A stretch of 5,801 nt of DNA from Deferribacteraceae bacterium (GCA_031276055.1 JAISNW010000247.1:1-5801), one strand, 5' to 3'. Positions 1 through 5,801 are shown, numbered from the stretch's first letter. Translations and numbers: made by a program. The notes: generated by a model not told the origin, from the sequence alone.

Positions 1-910
1 TGAGCGGGTGGGGGTTTATGTTCCCGGCGGTAAGGCGGCGTACCCCTCCTCGGTTCTGATGAATATAATACCCGCAAAAGTTGCAGGCGTCAGAGAGGTT
101 TGCATGGCCACCCCTAAAGGTTCATCTAATAAAACCGTGCTCGCTGCGGCGCATATTGCGGGGGCGGATCGTGTATTCAGTATAGGAGGAGCTCAGGCGA
201 TAGCGGCGTTTGCTTACGGCACTGAGAGCATTCCAAAAGTCGATAAGATAGTAGGACCAGGCAATATCTATGTCGCCCTCGCCAAAAAGTTAGTTTATGG
301 ACAGGTTGGAATAGATATGCCTGCTGGTCCCAGCGAAGTTTTAATCATAGCGGACAATGACGCGAAACTAAACATTATAGCGGCGGATATGTTAGCTCAA
401 GCAGAGCATGACGAGCTCGCGGGAGCTTACGCTATAGTCTATTCCGTTGATAGAGCGCACGCTCTTGAAGACGAGTTGAACAGGCAGATAGCCATTTCAG
501 AGCGCAGCGAGATAATTGCTGGATCAATAAATGATAGAGCGGCTATTATAGCAGCAGACGGTCTACTTAAAGCGGTAGAGATTGCAAACGCTATAGCCCC
601 AGAACACTTAGAGCTTCACATATCCTCTCCGCTTGAAGCTCTAAAGTATATTAAGAATGCGGGGGCGGTCTTTTTGGGCGAATACTCGCCGGAGGCTGTT
701 GGAGATTATATAGCGGGGGTAAACCATGTTCTGCCTACTGGAGGCGCCGCCCGCTTTTCTTCCCCATTGGGCGTCTACGATTTTATGAAAAGAACAAGCG
801 TTGTCTATTATACTAAAAACGGCTTATCCGCCCATAAAGAGAGCCTTTGCAAGATAGCCTCCGCCGAAGGGCTATACGCCCATCTAAATTCTGTGAGGAT
901 GAGAGAGTAA
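1..910 (+). CDS. hisD: Histidinol dehydrogenase, 5' end cut off by the window edge
   Basis: HisD (EC 1.1.1.23) is a soluble zinc enzyme that oxidises L-histidinol to L-histidine through the aldehyde with two NAD+. The reading frame is open to the left edge (GAG CGG GTG from base 2). The GTG at 8 is an internal valine of the conserved RVGVYVPGG segment, not a start. About 302 residues are visible, and by comparison with the roughly 430-residue family about 128 N-terminal residues are missing. Counting that valine as residue 1, the NAD/substrate region GPGNIYVA is at 83-90 and DMPAGPSE at 103-110. The zinc ligands are Q131 and H134 (AQAEHD), D233 (VGDYIAG) and H292 (LYAHLNS). The catalytic E199-H200 pair lies in APEHLELH. 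Their spacing matches E. coli Q259, H262, E326, H327, D360 and H419, so the enzyme should be active. H276 in LSAHKE mimics the last ligand but is 16 residues too early. The gene ends 4 nt before marC and probably shares its transcript. No other his gene is visible. Confidence 0.97.
   Translation, partial: ERVGVYVPGGKAAYPSSVLMNIIPAKVAGVREVCMATPKGSSNKTVLAAAHIAGADRVFSIGGAQAIAAFAYGTESIPKVDKIVGPGNIYVALAKKLVYGQVGIDMPAGPSEVLIIADNDAKLNIIAADMLAQAEHDELAGAYAIVYSVDRAHALEDELNRQIAISERSEIIAGSINDRAAIIAADGLLKAVEIANAIAPEHLELHISSPLEALKYIKNAGAVFLGEYSPEAVGDYIAGVNHVLPTGGAARFSSPLGVYDFMKRTSVVYYTKNGLSAHKESLCKIASAEGLYAHLNSVRMRE
900..907 (+). promoter_or_regulatory. Ribosome binding site of marC, inside the end of hisD
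   Basis: A purine-rich stretch, GGATGAGAGAG just before the hisD stop, puts GAGAG about 7 nt upstream of a GTG at 915. This spacing favours the GTG as the marC start over the in-frame TTG at 930 or the first ATG about 35 codons in, which lies beyond the first membrane helix. The site sits inside hisD coding sequence, so translation of the two genes may be linked. Confidence 0.55.
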
Positions 911-914
911 AAAC

Positions 915-1556
915 GTGCAGATAGATTTCTTGACAGTTTTTAACCAACTTACCCTCTCGGTTTTTGCCCTCCTTGCCATAACAAACCCTTTTGGCAACCT
1001 CCCTGTGTTTATCTCTATGTCGGATGATCTTGATAAGAGCACCCAAACCAAGCTCTTTCAGCGGGTTGTCTTTACCGCCTTCGTAATAGTTGTGGTATTT
1101 GCCCTCATCGGCACTATAATTATGGATAAATTTTTTCAGGTCAACCTCTCGGAACTCCGCATCGCAGGGGGGATTATCCTTATAGTTATGGGGATTAAGA
1201 ATCTTCTTGCCCCGCGGGAGCTCAAAGAGCATAAGTTGAGCGCTCCAAGCGATGCCATCCACGATAGGATTATCCCATTGGCGTTTCCTATGCTGGTAGG
1301 TCCGGGAACTCTATCAACTGTTATCGTCTTAAAACATGAAACAGGGCTTATAATTACAATTGCATCTATAACAGCGGCGTTTGTATTTATGCTGATCCTC
1401 TTTGCAAAGGCTTATCTGATAGAGCGGCTTTTAGGGAAACTCTCCCTTTTCGTTCTTTCACGGATAATGCAGGTTTTTATTATAACTATAGGGGTGAAGA
1501 TGCTGGCTGTTGGGGTAACAGAACTCTTTAACCTTGCCTCAATATTGGCGGGTTAA
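915..1556 (+). CDS. marC: MarC-family (UPF0056) integral membrane protein
   Basis: A 213-residue inner-membrane protein of the MarC/UPF0056 family, whose transport or other function is not settled. The name comes from linkage to the multiple antibiotic resistance locus of enteric bacteria, and a role in resistance was not upheld for E. coli MarC, so resistance should not be inferred here. Six hydrophobic helices are visible at about residues 7-33, 48-70, 79-97, 119-139, 144-165 and 176-199. The family hallmarks are ITNPFGNLPVF at 22-32 in helix 1 and PLAFPMLVGPGT at 121-132 in helix 4, two proline/glycine re-entrant-like segments that look like an internal duplication of three helices each. 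A charged loop rich in K, E, H and D separates the halves at about 99-118. Length is normal for the family. It follows hisD by 4 nt on the same strand and converges on queE with a 4-nt overlap. The GTG start is chosen from the upstream purine-rich site. Confidence 0.9.
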   Translation: MQIDFLTVFNQLTLSVFALLAITNPFGNLPVFISMSDDLDKSTQTKLFQRVVFTAFVIVVVFALIGTIIMDKFFQVNLSELRIAGGIILIVMGIKNLLAPRELKEHKLSAPSDAIHDRIIPLAFPMLVGPGTLSTVIVLKHETGLIITIASITAAFVFMLILFAKAYLIERLLGKLSLFVLSRIMQVFIITIGVKMLAVGVTELFNLASILAG

Positions 1557-2263
1557 TTTATCCCCAGCAATTTATGAATCTGGGGAAGAAACCGCCCGTC
1601 AACCCCTTCGTTTTTTAATATTCTCTGCCAATCTAAGATAGTTGCTAAGTTAAAACGGTTATCTATCGGCTGAAGCCAGAGCTCGCAAAATCCAAAACTT
1701 TTCAGCAGCTCTCCCGCCGCTTGAACAGCTTTATATCCAAGTTCATCAGCGCTGTCTCCCCTTAAAACCAGCTTAAAGTAGAGTTTATCTCTGAAATTTG
1801 AGGCAGCCTTTACTAGAGAGCGCCACCCCTTATATATATCATCTGAATAGGATTCCGCTCCTTTCAGATCAAGGCTTATATAATCAAAGGCGGGCGCGGC
1901 TCTCTCTAATTCGACGATGCAGCGCCCTGATGTTTCAAGAAAGCTCTTTGCGCCCCAACTTTTAAGGGTGAAGGCGGCGTCTATGATAAACTCTGTATAT
2001 AAGAGCGGTTCTCCGCCCGTAAAAGATACACTGTGATATTTTTCAGGTTCAAATCCGCGCAAAAGCTCTTTCAGCTCGGAGCAGCTGATAGGGTTTATAT
2101 AGCTCTTCGCGCCTATAGTTAGATATTTTTTAGGAGTGTAATCTGTATCGCAATAAAAACAGTGCAGAGGGCAGCCCGCAAAGCGGATGAATATCTGGCT
2201 GGCTCCCGCAAACTTCCCCTCGCCCTGAATAGAGGCAAATATCTCATTTATCGGAGCGTTCAT
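1553..2263 (-). CDS. queE: 7-carboxy-7-deazaguanine synthase (radical SAM)
   Basis: QueE converts 6-carboxy-5,6,7,8-tetrahydropterin to 7-carboxy-7-deazaguanine with S-adenosylmethionine, a [4Fe-4S] cluster and Mg2+. This is an early step towards preQ0, used for queuosine in tRNA and for other 7-deazapurines. At 236 residues its length is normal. The N-terminus INEIFASIQGEG (5-16) is the family signature. The cluster motif CxxxCxxC is C31, C35 and C38, followed by DTDY. The SAM-binding GGEP is at 83-86, LETSGR at 109-114, ISLDLKG at 129-135 and the C-terminal LQPID at 197-201. The protein ends with FLPQIHKLLGI (225-235), the conserved tail of the family. The ATG at 2263 places the signature at the usual distance from the N-terminus. 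Its ribosome site is weak (AGG only 2 nt from the ATG), so it probably relies on re-initiation after the amidohydrolase gene that ends 6 nt upstream. No other queuosine gene (queC, queD, queF) is in the window. Confidence 0.95.
   Translation of the reverse strand: MNAPINEIFASIQGEGKFAGASQIFIRFAGCPLHCFYCDTDYTPKKYLTIGAKSYINPISCSELKELLRGFEPEKYHSVSFTGGEPLLYTEFIIDAAFTLKSWGAKSFLETSGRCIVELERAAPAFDYISLDLKGAESYSDDIYKGWRSLVKAASNFRDKLYFKLVLRGDSADELGYKAVQAAGELLKSFGFCELWLQPIDNRFNLATILDWQRILKNEGVDGRFLPQIHKLLGIN
1561..1586. repeat. Perfect inverted repeat (7-bp stem, 12-nt loop) at the marC/queE convergence
   Basis: TCCCCAG at 1561-1567 and its exact reverse complement CTGGGGA at 1580-1586 flank a 12-nt A/T-rich loop. 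The repeat starts 4 nt after the marC stop and lies within the last codons of queE. Neither strand has a U-run after the stem (AAGAAACC on +, TAAATTAA on -), so it is not a textbook intrinsic terminator. It could still slow polymerase or protect the 3' ends of both mRNAs. The arms encode the conserved LPQ and LLGI of the QueE tail, so the pairing may be a coding coincidence. Confidence 0.4.
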
Positions 2264-2269
2264 AGCCTA

Positions 2270-3463
2270 TCAGTTTGATCTGCTGCTCGAAAGATAGTCT
2301 ATAGCGATCTGGGCGAAAACGGCGGAGGAGGTTTTCAATATTTCTGTATCAAAGGCAAATTCAGGGTTATGGTGCAAGATAGGCTCTTCCCCTCTCTTTA
2401 TCCCCACAAAGAGATAGGCAGAAGCAACGGCGTTTGCAATAAAGGCGAAATCTTCACCGCCCATATCGGCGGCGGGGGGCTCTTTAACATGTTCAGCGCC
2501 TATAATCTTAGCCGCCGCAGCTTTAACAACCTCTACCATAGCAGAATCATTTATCACGGCGGGGTATCTCTTAAAAATCTTTAGCTCATAACTTCCGCCC
2601 CATGCGTCTGTAACAGCATGAATAGCGCTATGCATCTGTGTTATAAGCATTTCGCGGATGCTACTGTCAAAGGTGCGGATAGTGCCTATGAGATCGGCGT
2701 AAGGGGGGATTATATTATGCACCTCGCCCGCGTGGAGAGCCCCTACCGAGATGACTGCAGGCGATAGAGGGTCTTTCCTGCGGCTGATTATCTGCTGAAA
2801 GAGGTTTATTATATTAGCTGACATCACTATAGGGTCAATGGTTAGCTGCGGGTGGGCTGCATGCCCTCCTTTCCCTATGACTCTAAGGTGGAATTCGTCC
2901 GGAGCCGCCATAACCGCCCCATCTTTCACCCAAACTTCGCCATACTCCGCCTCACCCCATAGGTGTAAGGCAAAGGCGGCATCCACAGTTGGATTGTCTA
3001 AGAGCCCCTCCTCTATCATAGGTTCTGCGCCGCCGACACTCTCTTCTGCGGGTTGAAAAACCACCTTTATATTGCCGGAGAGTTCGTCTTTAAGATCATT
3101 TAAGATGAGGGCAGCTATAATAAGCCCGCCTACATGCCCATCATGCCCGCAGGCGTGCATATACCCCGCCCTTTTAGAGCAGAGGGGGGCTAAATGGGAT
3201 TCTTCCAGCTTTAGAGCATCCATATCCGCCCTAAGCAGAACGGTGCGCCCGCTCTTTGCGCCTTTTATTAACCCCACAACACCGGTTTTAGCCATAATTT
3301 TATACTCTATCCCATGTTCAGAGAGGGTTTGCGCTATAAGTTCAGATGAGCGCACCTCTTCAAAAGCTGTTTCAGGGTAGATATGCAGAGCATTTCGGAT
3401 AGATTCGCCTATAGGATAATATCTTTCTGCAAGCTGTTTTACCCTCTCAGTAAAATCTTGCAT
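2270..3463 (-). CDS. M20-family metal-dependent amidohydrolase (hippurate hydrolase / N-acyl amino acid hydrolase type)
   Basis: A 397-residue cytoplasmic hydrolase of peptidase family M20, subfamily D, whose members cleave the amide bond of N-acyl amino acids (hippurate, N-acetyl amino acids, N-acetyl-diaminopimelate, auxin conjugates). I see LLRADMDAL (76-84), the metal site HACGHDGH (103-110, with C105 and H107), FQPAEE (137-142) giving catalytic E140 and metal ligand E141, ALHLWG (165-170) with H167, and H365 in LHHNPEF. VIGKGGHAAHP (195-205) begins the lid/dimerisation domain (about 187-300), which carries the conserved GALHAGEVHNIIP stretch. MGGEDFAF (334-341) lies in the returning catalytic domain. 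No signal peptide is visible. All metal ligands are present, so the enzyme should be active, but the substrate cannot be read from sequence. Its ATG overlaps the pgsA stop by one base (TAATG), and it ends in two in-frame stops, TGA TAG, 6 nt before queE. Naming it hipO, amaA or dapL-like would be a guess. Confidence 0.92.
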   Translation of the reverse strand: MQDFTERVKQLAERYYPIGESIRNALHIYPETAFEEVRSSELIAQTLSEHGIEYKIMAKTGVVGLIKGAKSGRTVLLRADMDALKLEESHLAPLCSKRAGYMHACGHDGHVGGLIIAALILNDLKDELSGNIKVVFQPAEESVGGAEPMIEEGLLDNPTVDAAFALHLWGEAEYGEVWVKDGAVMAAPDEFHLRVIGKGGHAAHPQLTIDPIVMSANIINLFQQIISRRKDPLSPAVISVGALHAGEVHNIIPPYADLIGTIRTFDSSIREMLITQMHSAIHAVTDAWGGSYELKIFKRYPAVINDSAMVEVVKAAAAKIIGAEHVKEPPAADMGGEDFAFIANAVASAYLFVGIKRGEEPILHHNPEFAFDTEILKTSSAVFAQIAIDYLSSSRSN

Positions 3464-4071
3464 TAAACCTTCCCTTTCATAACATGGATAAAGTTCTTAA
3501 AATAAACTATCCCTGAATAGATGGAGAGCGCAAGGGAGGCGTATAGAATTCCCATCCCGATCCAGTATACAGGCAGAGCGAAGGTAGAGGTGATATATAT
3601 TGAACCGTCGGGGTATCTATTTATTCCAAACGGCGGAATTAGCGGGAGATCATGATTAAAGATAATGCAGGAGAGGGCGGTCATCTGAAAGATAGTCTTC
3701 AACTTCCCCCAAAAACCTGCAGCAATAATTGTGCCGCTTGCAGAGGCGACGTCTCTAAGCGCACCGACCGCAAAATCTCTAAAGAGCATAAGAATTACAA
3801 TCCAAGCGGGCACAAGGTTAATATCCACTAAGACGATCATAGCGGCTGTAACGATTATCTTATCTGCAACCGGATCTAAGACTTTACCGATATTAGAGAT
3901 AAATTTATACTTGCGGGCGATATAGCCGTCTAATATATCTGTAATAGACGCCACCACAAAGAAGAATGTAGCGAAGATAAAGGCGTAAGGATAATCTGAA
4001 TACATGAAATACATGCATAAAGGAACAAAGAGTATCCGTAATACAGTGATGGCGTTAGGTAGATGTTTCAT
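3463..4071 (-). CDS. pgsA: CDP-diacylglycerol--glycerol-3-phosphate 3-phosphatidyltransferase (CDP-alcohol phosphatidyltransferase family)
   Basis: An inner-membrane enzyme that transfers the phosphatidyl group of CDP-diacylglycerol to an alcohol. The likely reaction is glycerol 3-phosphate to phosphatidylglycerophosphate, the committed step to phosphatidylglycerol and cardiolipin. The full family signature DxxDGxxARx8GxxxDxxxD is present: D45, D48, G49, A52, R53, G62, D66 and D70, which bind metal and the CDP group. The N-terminal LPNAITVLRI (4-13) and FRDFAVGALR (107-116 region) favour PgsA over phosphatidylserine synthase or cardiolipin synthase. Hydrophobic helices are visible at about 8-24, 30-46, 73-103, 125-138 and 167-192. 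At 202 residues it is about 20 longer than E. coli PgsA. The extra length seems to be a polar segment around 139-163 between the last helices. The start ATG overlaps the greA stop (ATGA), which points to translational coupling. The exact alcohol acceptor is inferred, not shown. Confidence 0.86.
   Translation of the reverse strand: MKHLPNAITVLRILFVPLCMYFMYSDYPYAFIFATFFFVVASITDILDGYIARKYKFISNIGKVLDPVADKIIVTAAMIVLVDINLVPAWIVILMLFRDFAVGALRDVASASGTIIAAGFWGKLKTIFQMTALSCIIFNHDLPLIPPFGINRYPDGSIYITSTFALPVYWIGMGILYASLALSIYSGIVYFKNFIHVMKGKV
3468..3477 (-). promoter_or_regulatory. Ribosome binding site of the amidohydrolase gene, encoded by the last pgsA codons
   Basis: On the - strand AAAGGGAAGG lies 4 nt before the ATG at 3463 and forms the last codons of pgsA (Lys-Gly-Lys-Val). 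It supports that ATG as the start, with the pgsA stop sharing its first base (TAATG). This is a typical arrangement for termination and re-initiation by the same ribosome. Confidence 0.6.
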
Positions 4072-4541
4072 GCAAAAAAGACTCTTTTTATCTCATACTC
4101 TATCTCGCCGCCGGGGGCTTGAACGATGGCGTCATCGCCAACTTTCTTGCCGATGACGGCTTTTGCCATTGGAGAGAGAACCGAGACTTTTCCTGTTGAA
4201 ATATCAGACTCATCCGGCCCTACTATAGTAAAGACTCTCCGCTCTCCGTTGTCTAGGTTCTCTAACTCCACTGTAGCGCCAAATATTGCACGTTCACCCT
4301 TCAACTTTGCAGTATCTATAATTTCAAGGATCGGCATCTTCGCTTCCAGCTCTGAAATTCTCGCTTCAATTAACCCCTGCCGCTCTTTTGCGGCGTCATA
4401 TTCAGCATTTTCGCTTAAATCCCCGTGGCTGCGCGCCTCTTTTATAGCCTCTATAACCTCTCGGCGATCAACGCTCCTTAACTTTTCCAACTCCGATTTC
4501 AGCTTATCATAACCCGCCTGTGTGATAGGGATAGTGTTCAT
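4068..4541 (-). CDS. greA: Transcription elongation factor GreA
   Basis: GreA enters the secondary channel of RNA polymerase and stimulates cleavage of backtracked RNA so that stalled complexes can resume. The 157-residue length is standard. Residues 1-75 form the antiparallel coiled-coil finger, starting IPITQAGYDKL. Its tip carries the signature GDLSENAEYDAAKE (40-53), with the acidic pair D41 and E44 that coordinates the catalytic Mg2+ at the same positions as in E. coli. Residues about 80-157 form the FKBP-like globular domain that binds polymerase, with FTIVGPDES, the SPMAKAVIGKKVGD segment and the final IEYEIKRV strand. The ATG at 4541 is supported by an AGGAGAG site 9 nt upstream. The gene sits 14 nt after xseA and overlaps pgsA by 4 nt. 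Sequence similarity is, by memory, closest to delta-proteobacterial-type GreA rather than the campylobacterial form. Confidence 0.97.
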   Translation of the reverse strand: MNTIPITQAGYDKLKSELEKLRSVDRREVIEAIKEARSHGDLSENAEYDAAKERQGLIEARISELEAKMPILEIIDTAKLKGERAIFGATVELENLDNGERRVFTIVGPDESDISTGKVSVLSPMAKAVIGKKVGDDAIVQAPGGEIEYEIKRVFFA

Positions 4542-4550
4542 CTATAAAAA

Positions 4551-4557
4551 CTCTCCT
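4551..4557 (-). promoter_or_regulatory. Ribosome binding site of greA, overlapping the xseA stop codon
   Basis: On the - strand AGGAGAG is a strong anti-16S match 9 nt before the greA ATG. Its first two bases are the last two of the xseA TAG stop. It is the strongest ribosome site in the window. That fits the need to translate GreA well from a shared mRNA, though this last point is inference. Confidence 0.7.
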
Positions 4558-5801
4558 AAAATAGTAATTCGCCGCCTCGCACACGCTCAACTAGAGCATC
4601 CGCTGCTCCATCTTGAACTTTGATAGTGATATTGTCTCCTGCTTTTAAGGCTGCTGCTCTCACCACAACAGCGCCGTCTTTATATATAACCGAGTATCCG
4701 GCGGCAAGGAGTCTATTAGGGTCTGTAAGGCGCAGCCGCTCTTCAAAGGAGAGAAGGATGTAGCCAAACTCTTTAAGCCGCCGCTCTGCCGCGCTCAAAA
4801 GGCTAGTATGCAGTGCAGAGAGCTCTGTTTTCATTAGATGGAGTTTTTTGTCAGGGTTTACTGCCGCAAATCTGCCTGAGAGCTGCAAAAGCTCTCTATC
4901 TTTTTTGTAAACAAACTCCGTCAATCTAGCTGTAATAAGGCGGGCGAACTTATCAAGCAAGAGGTTGTTATGTTTCAACCGTTCTTTTACTCCGCCGGTA
5001 TACAGCCGTCTTGAATAATCGTCAATGTTCATGTTAGCAATTTCCAGCCGATTTCGCAATGATTTTGTAAAATCTCTCTGATATTTTTCCAAGATAGGCA
5101 GCGCTAATATATACTCTTTAATAAGTAATTCCGCCGCTGCGGTAGGGGTAGCGGCGCGCAGATCGCATACATAATCGGCAAGGGTAATATCTCTCTCATG
5201 CCCTATCGCGGAGAGGGTGGGGGCTTTTGAGGCGGCAAGAGCTCTAAGCACACGTTCATCGTTAAAAACAGCTAAATCTTCCAGCGCACCGCCGCCTCGC
5301 GTAAGCACTAAAAGGTCATACCCGCCTGATGAGGCTCGGGTTATGGTTTGAGCTATTATTGGAGCGTTAGACGCCCCTTGCACAGGGATAGGGTATATAT
5401 CGATGCTGAAAAAGAGCCCCTTTGCCTTTGCTGTAACTAAAAAATCTGTCACAGCTGCTCCGTTTTCGGCAGTTAAAAGGGCGATCTTTTTAGGGTATTT
5501 TACTAACTGCCTCTTGCGGGCTGCATCAAAGAGCCCCTCCGCCTCCAACTTTCTGCGCAGCAGATCAAAGGCTTTCCAGTATTCCCCTACTGCATCATAG
5601 CGCACCTGTTTTACTACGATCTGGAAGAGCCCTTCTTGCGCGTAAACCTTCGCCTGCCCGACAACTTCTACCTTATCCCCATCGGTTGGTATAAAGGCGC
5701 GCCGCAGGATATTCCAGCTAAAATATACGCACTTTATCTTTGCATCCGCATCTTTTAAGGTGAAATAGATGTGGCCGCTCGCTGCACGGCTAAACCCTGT
5801 G
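4556..5801 (-). CDS. xseA: Exodeoxyribonuclease VII large subunit, 5' end cut off by the window edge
   Basis: XseA is the catalytic subunit of exonuclease VII, which degrades single-stranded DNA from both ends to short oligonucleotides and acts in repair. The frame is open to the right edge. The GTG at 5605 is an internal valine, because the codons before it (5606-5800) encode the OB-fold, including SGHIYFTLKDADAK and IPTDGDKVEVVG. About 414 residues are visible and roughly 40 N-terminal residues are missing, against a family length of 400-460. Numbering from the first visible codon: OB-fold 1-66; PKKIALLTAENGAAVTDFL 103-121; RGGGALEDLAVFNDE 168-182; GHERDITLADYVCDLRA 200-216 followed by TPTAAAE; a long helical, coiled-coil-like region 225-355 that should hold XseB small subunits; and a C-terminal GYSVIY with a small beta segment. 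D119, R168, H201 and D204 match, from memory, the E. coli residues D155, R205, H238 and D241 needed for activity. xseB is not downstream in this window. Confidence 0.96.
   Translation of the reverse strand, partial: TGFSRAASGHIYFTLKDADAKIKCVYFSWNILRRAFIPTDGDKVEVVGQAKVYAQEGLFQIVVKQVRYDAVGEYWKAFDLLRRKLEAEGLFDAARKRQLVKYPKKIALLTAENGAAVTDFLVTAKAKGLFFSIDIYPIPVQGASNAPIIAQTITRASSGGYDLLVLTRGGGALEDLAVFNDERVLRALAASKAPTLSAIGHERDITLADYVCDLRAATPTAAAELLIKEYILALPILEKYQRDFTKSLRNRLEIANMNIDDYSRRLYTGGVKERLKHNNLLLDKFARLITARLTEFVYKKDRELLQLSGRFAAVNPDKKLHLMKTELSALHTSLLSAAERRLKEFGYILLSFEERLRLTDPNRLLAAGYSVIYKDGAVVVRAAALKAGDNITIKVQDGAADALVERVRGGELLF

Noticed and set aside
8..10. GTG as a possible start of hisD.
   Set aside because: The frame is open upstream and the preceding codons (E, R) fit the conserved RVGVYVPGG segment, so it is internal and the gene is cut by the window.
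930..935. TTGACA, a perfect sigma-70 -35 box, near the marC start.
   Set aside because: No -10-like hexamer lies 16-18 nt downstream (CCTCTC at the 17-nt spacing), and it lies within marC codons.
813..1262. A 149-codon open frame on the - strand opposite the end of hisD and the first half of marC.
   Set aside because: It lies opposite two conserved genes, its translation is a patchy K/R/H-rich sequence with no recognisable motif, and it ignores the gene boundary.
2369..3380. Three open frames of 71-102 codons on the + strand opposite the amidohydrolase (2369-2584, 2838-3056, 3072-3380).
   Set aside because: They mirror the codons of a well-conserved enzyme, are rich in S and P, and have no family motifs.
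4072..4088. A/T quasi-palindrome (AAAAAGA-G-TCTTTTT on the - strand) at the end of greA, considered as a terminator.
   Set aside because: It has no usable loop and only A-T pairs with a single G-C, and it encodes the last GreA residues (KRVFF) just before the overlapping pgsA start.
4126..4512. A 128-codon open frame on the + strand opposite greA.
   Set aside because: GreA is unambiguous with its catalytic tip intact. The antisense translation is a low-complexity S/F/A-rich shadow of GreA codon use.
5603..5605. GTG as a possible start of xseA.
   Set aside because: The 65 codons before it are in frame and encode a clear OB-fold of XseA, so the gene runs off the right edge.
1..5801. A hidden mobile element, defence cassette or other undescribed system.
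   Set aside because: Every part of the window is taken by intact conserved genes. No direct repeats, target-site duplications, shift in codon use or unknown genes were seen.

Overview
This is a gene-dense stretch of bacterial chromosome with seven protein-coding genes and almost no non-coding DNA. No gap between genes exceeds 14 bases, so there is no gene-free stretch to describe. All seven genes are recognisable housekeeping or widely conserved families. I see no tRNA, rRNA, CRISPR array, insertion sequence, integrase, toxin-antitoxin pair or defence gene. Base composition looks moderate. Isoleucine is often encoded by ATA, which argues against an enteric bacterium. The GreA and PgsA sequences resemble, from memory, those of anaerobic Gram-negative groups such as Desulfobacterota or Deferribacterota. 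That placement is a weak inference and the window cannot settle it.

Layout. The left part (1-1556) reads on the + strand: the 3' two thirds of hisD (histidinol dehydrogenase, last steps of histidine synthesis), then 4 bases later a gene for a MarC-family six-helix membrane protein that starts at GTG. The rest (1553-5801) reads on the - strand. In transcription order it holds xseA (exonuclease VII large subunit, 5' end outside the window), greA (transcript cleavage factor), pgsA (phosphatidylglycerophosphate synthase type), an M20-family amidohydrolase, and queE (7-carboxy-7-deazaguanine synthase). The two gene strings converge, and the stop codons of marC and queE interlock inside a single TTAA.

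The - strand genes look like one operon by spacing alone: 14 nt (xseA/greA), a 4-nt ATGA overlap (greA/pgsA), a 1-nt TAATG overlap (pgsA/amidohydrolase) and 6 nt (amidohydrolase/queE). Their products work in DNA repair, transcription, phospholipid synthesis, amide hydrolysis and queuosine/7-deazapurine synthesis. No common pathway is evident, so this is most likely a mixed housekeeping operon. Its promoter, and that of hisD, lie outside the window.

All key catalytic residues I could check are intact, and I see no frameshift or truncation apart from the two window edges. I looked for an undescribed system and did not find one. The points worth a second look are the interlocked convergent 3' ends with a nearby perfect hairpin, the chain of coupled starts, and the unknown substrate of the amidohydrolase.
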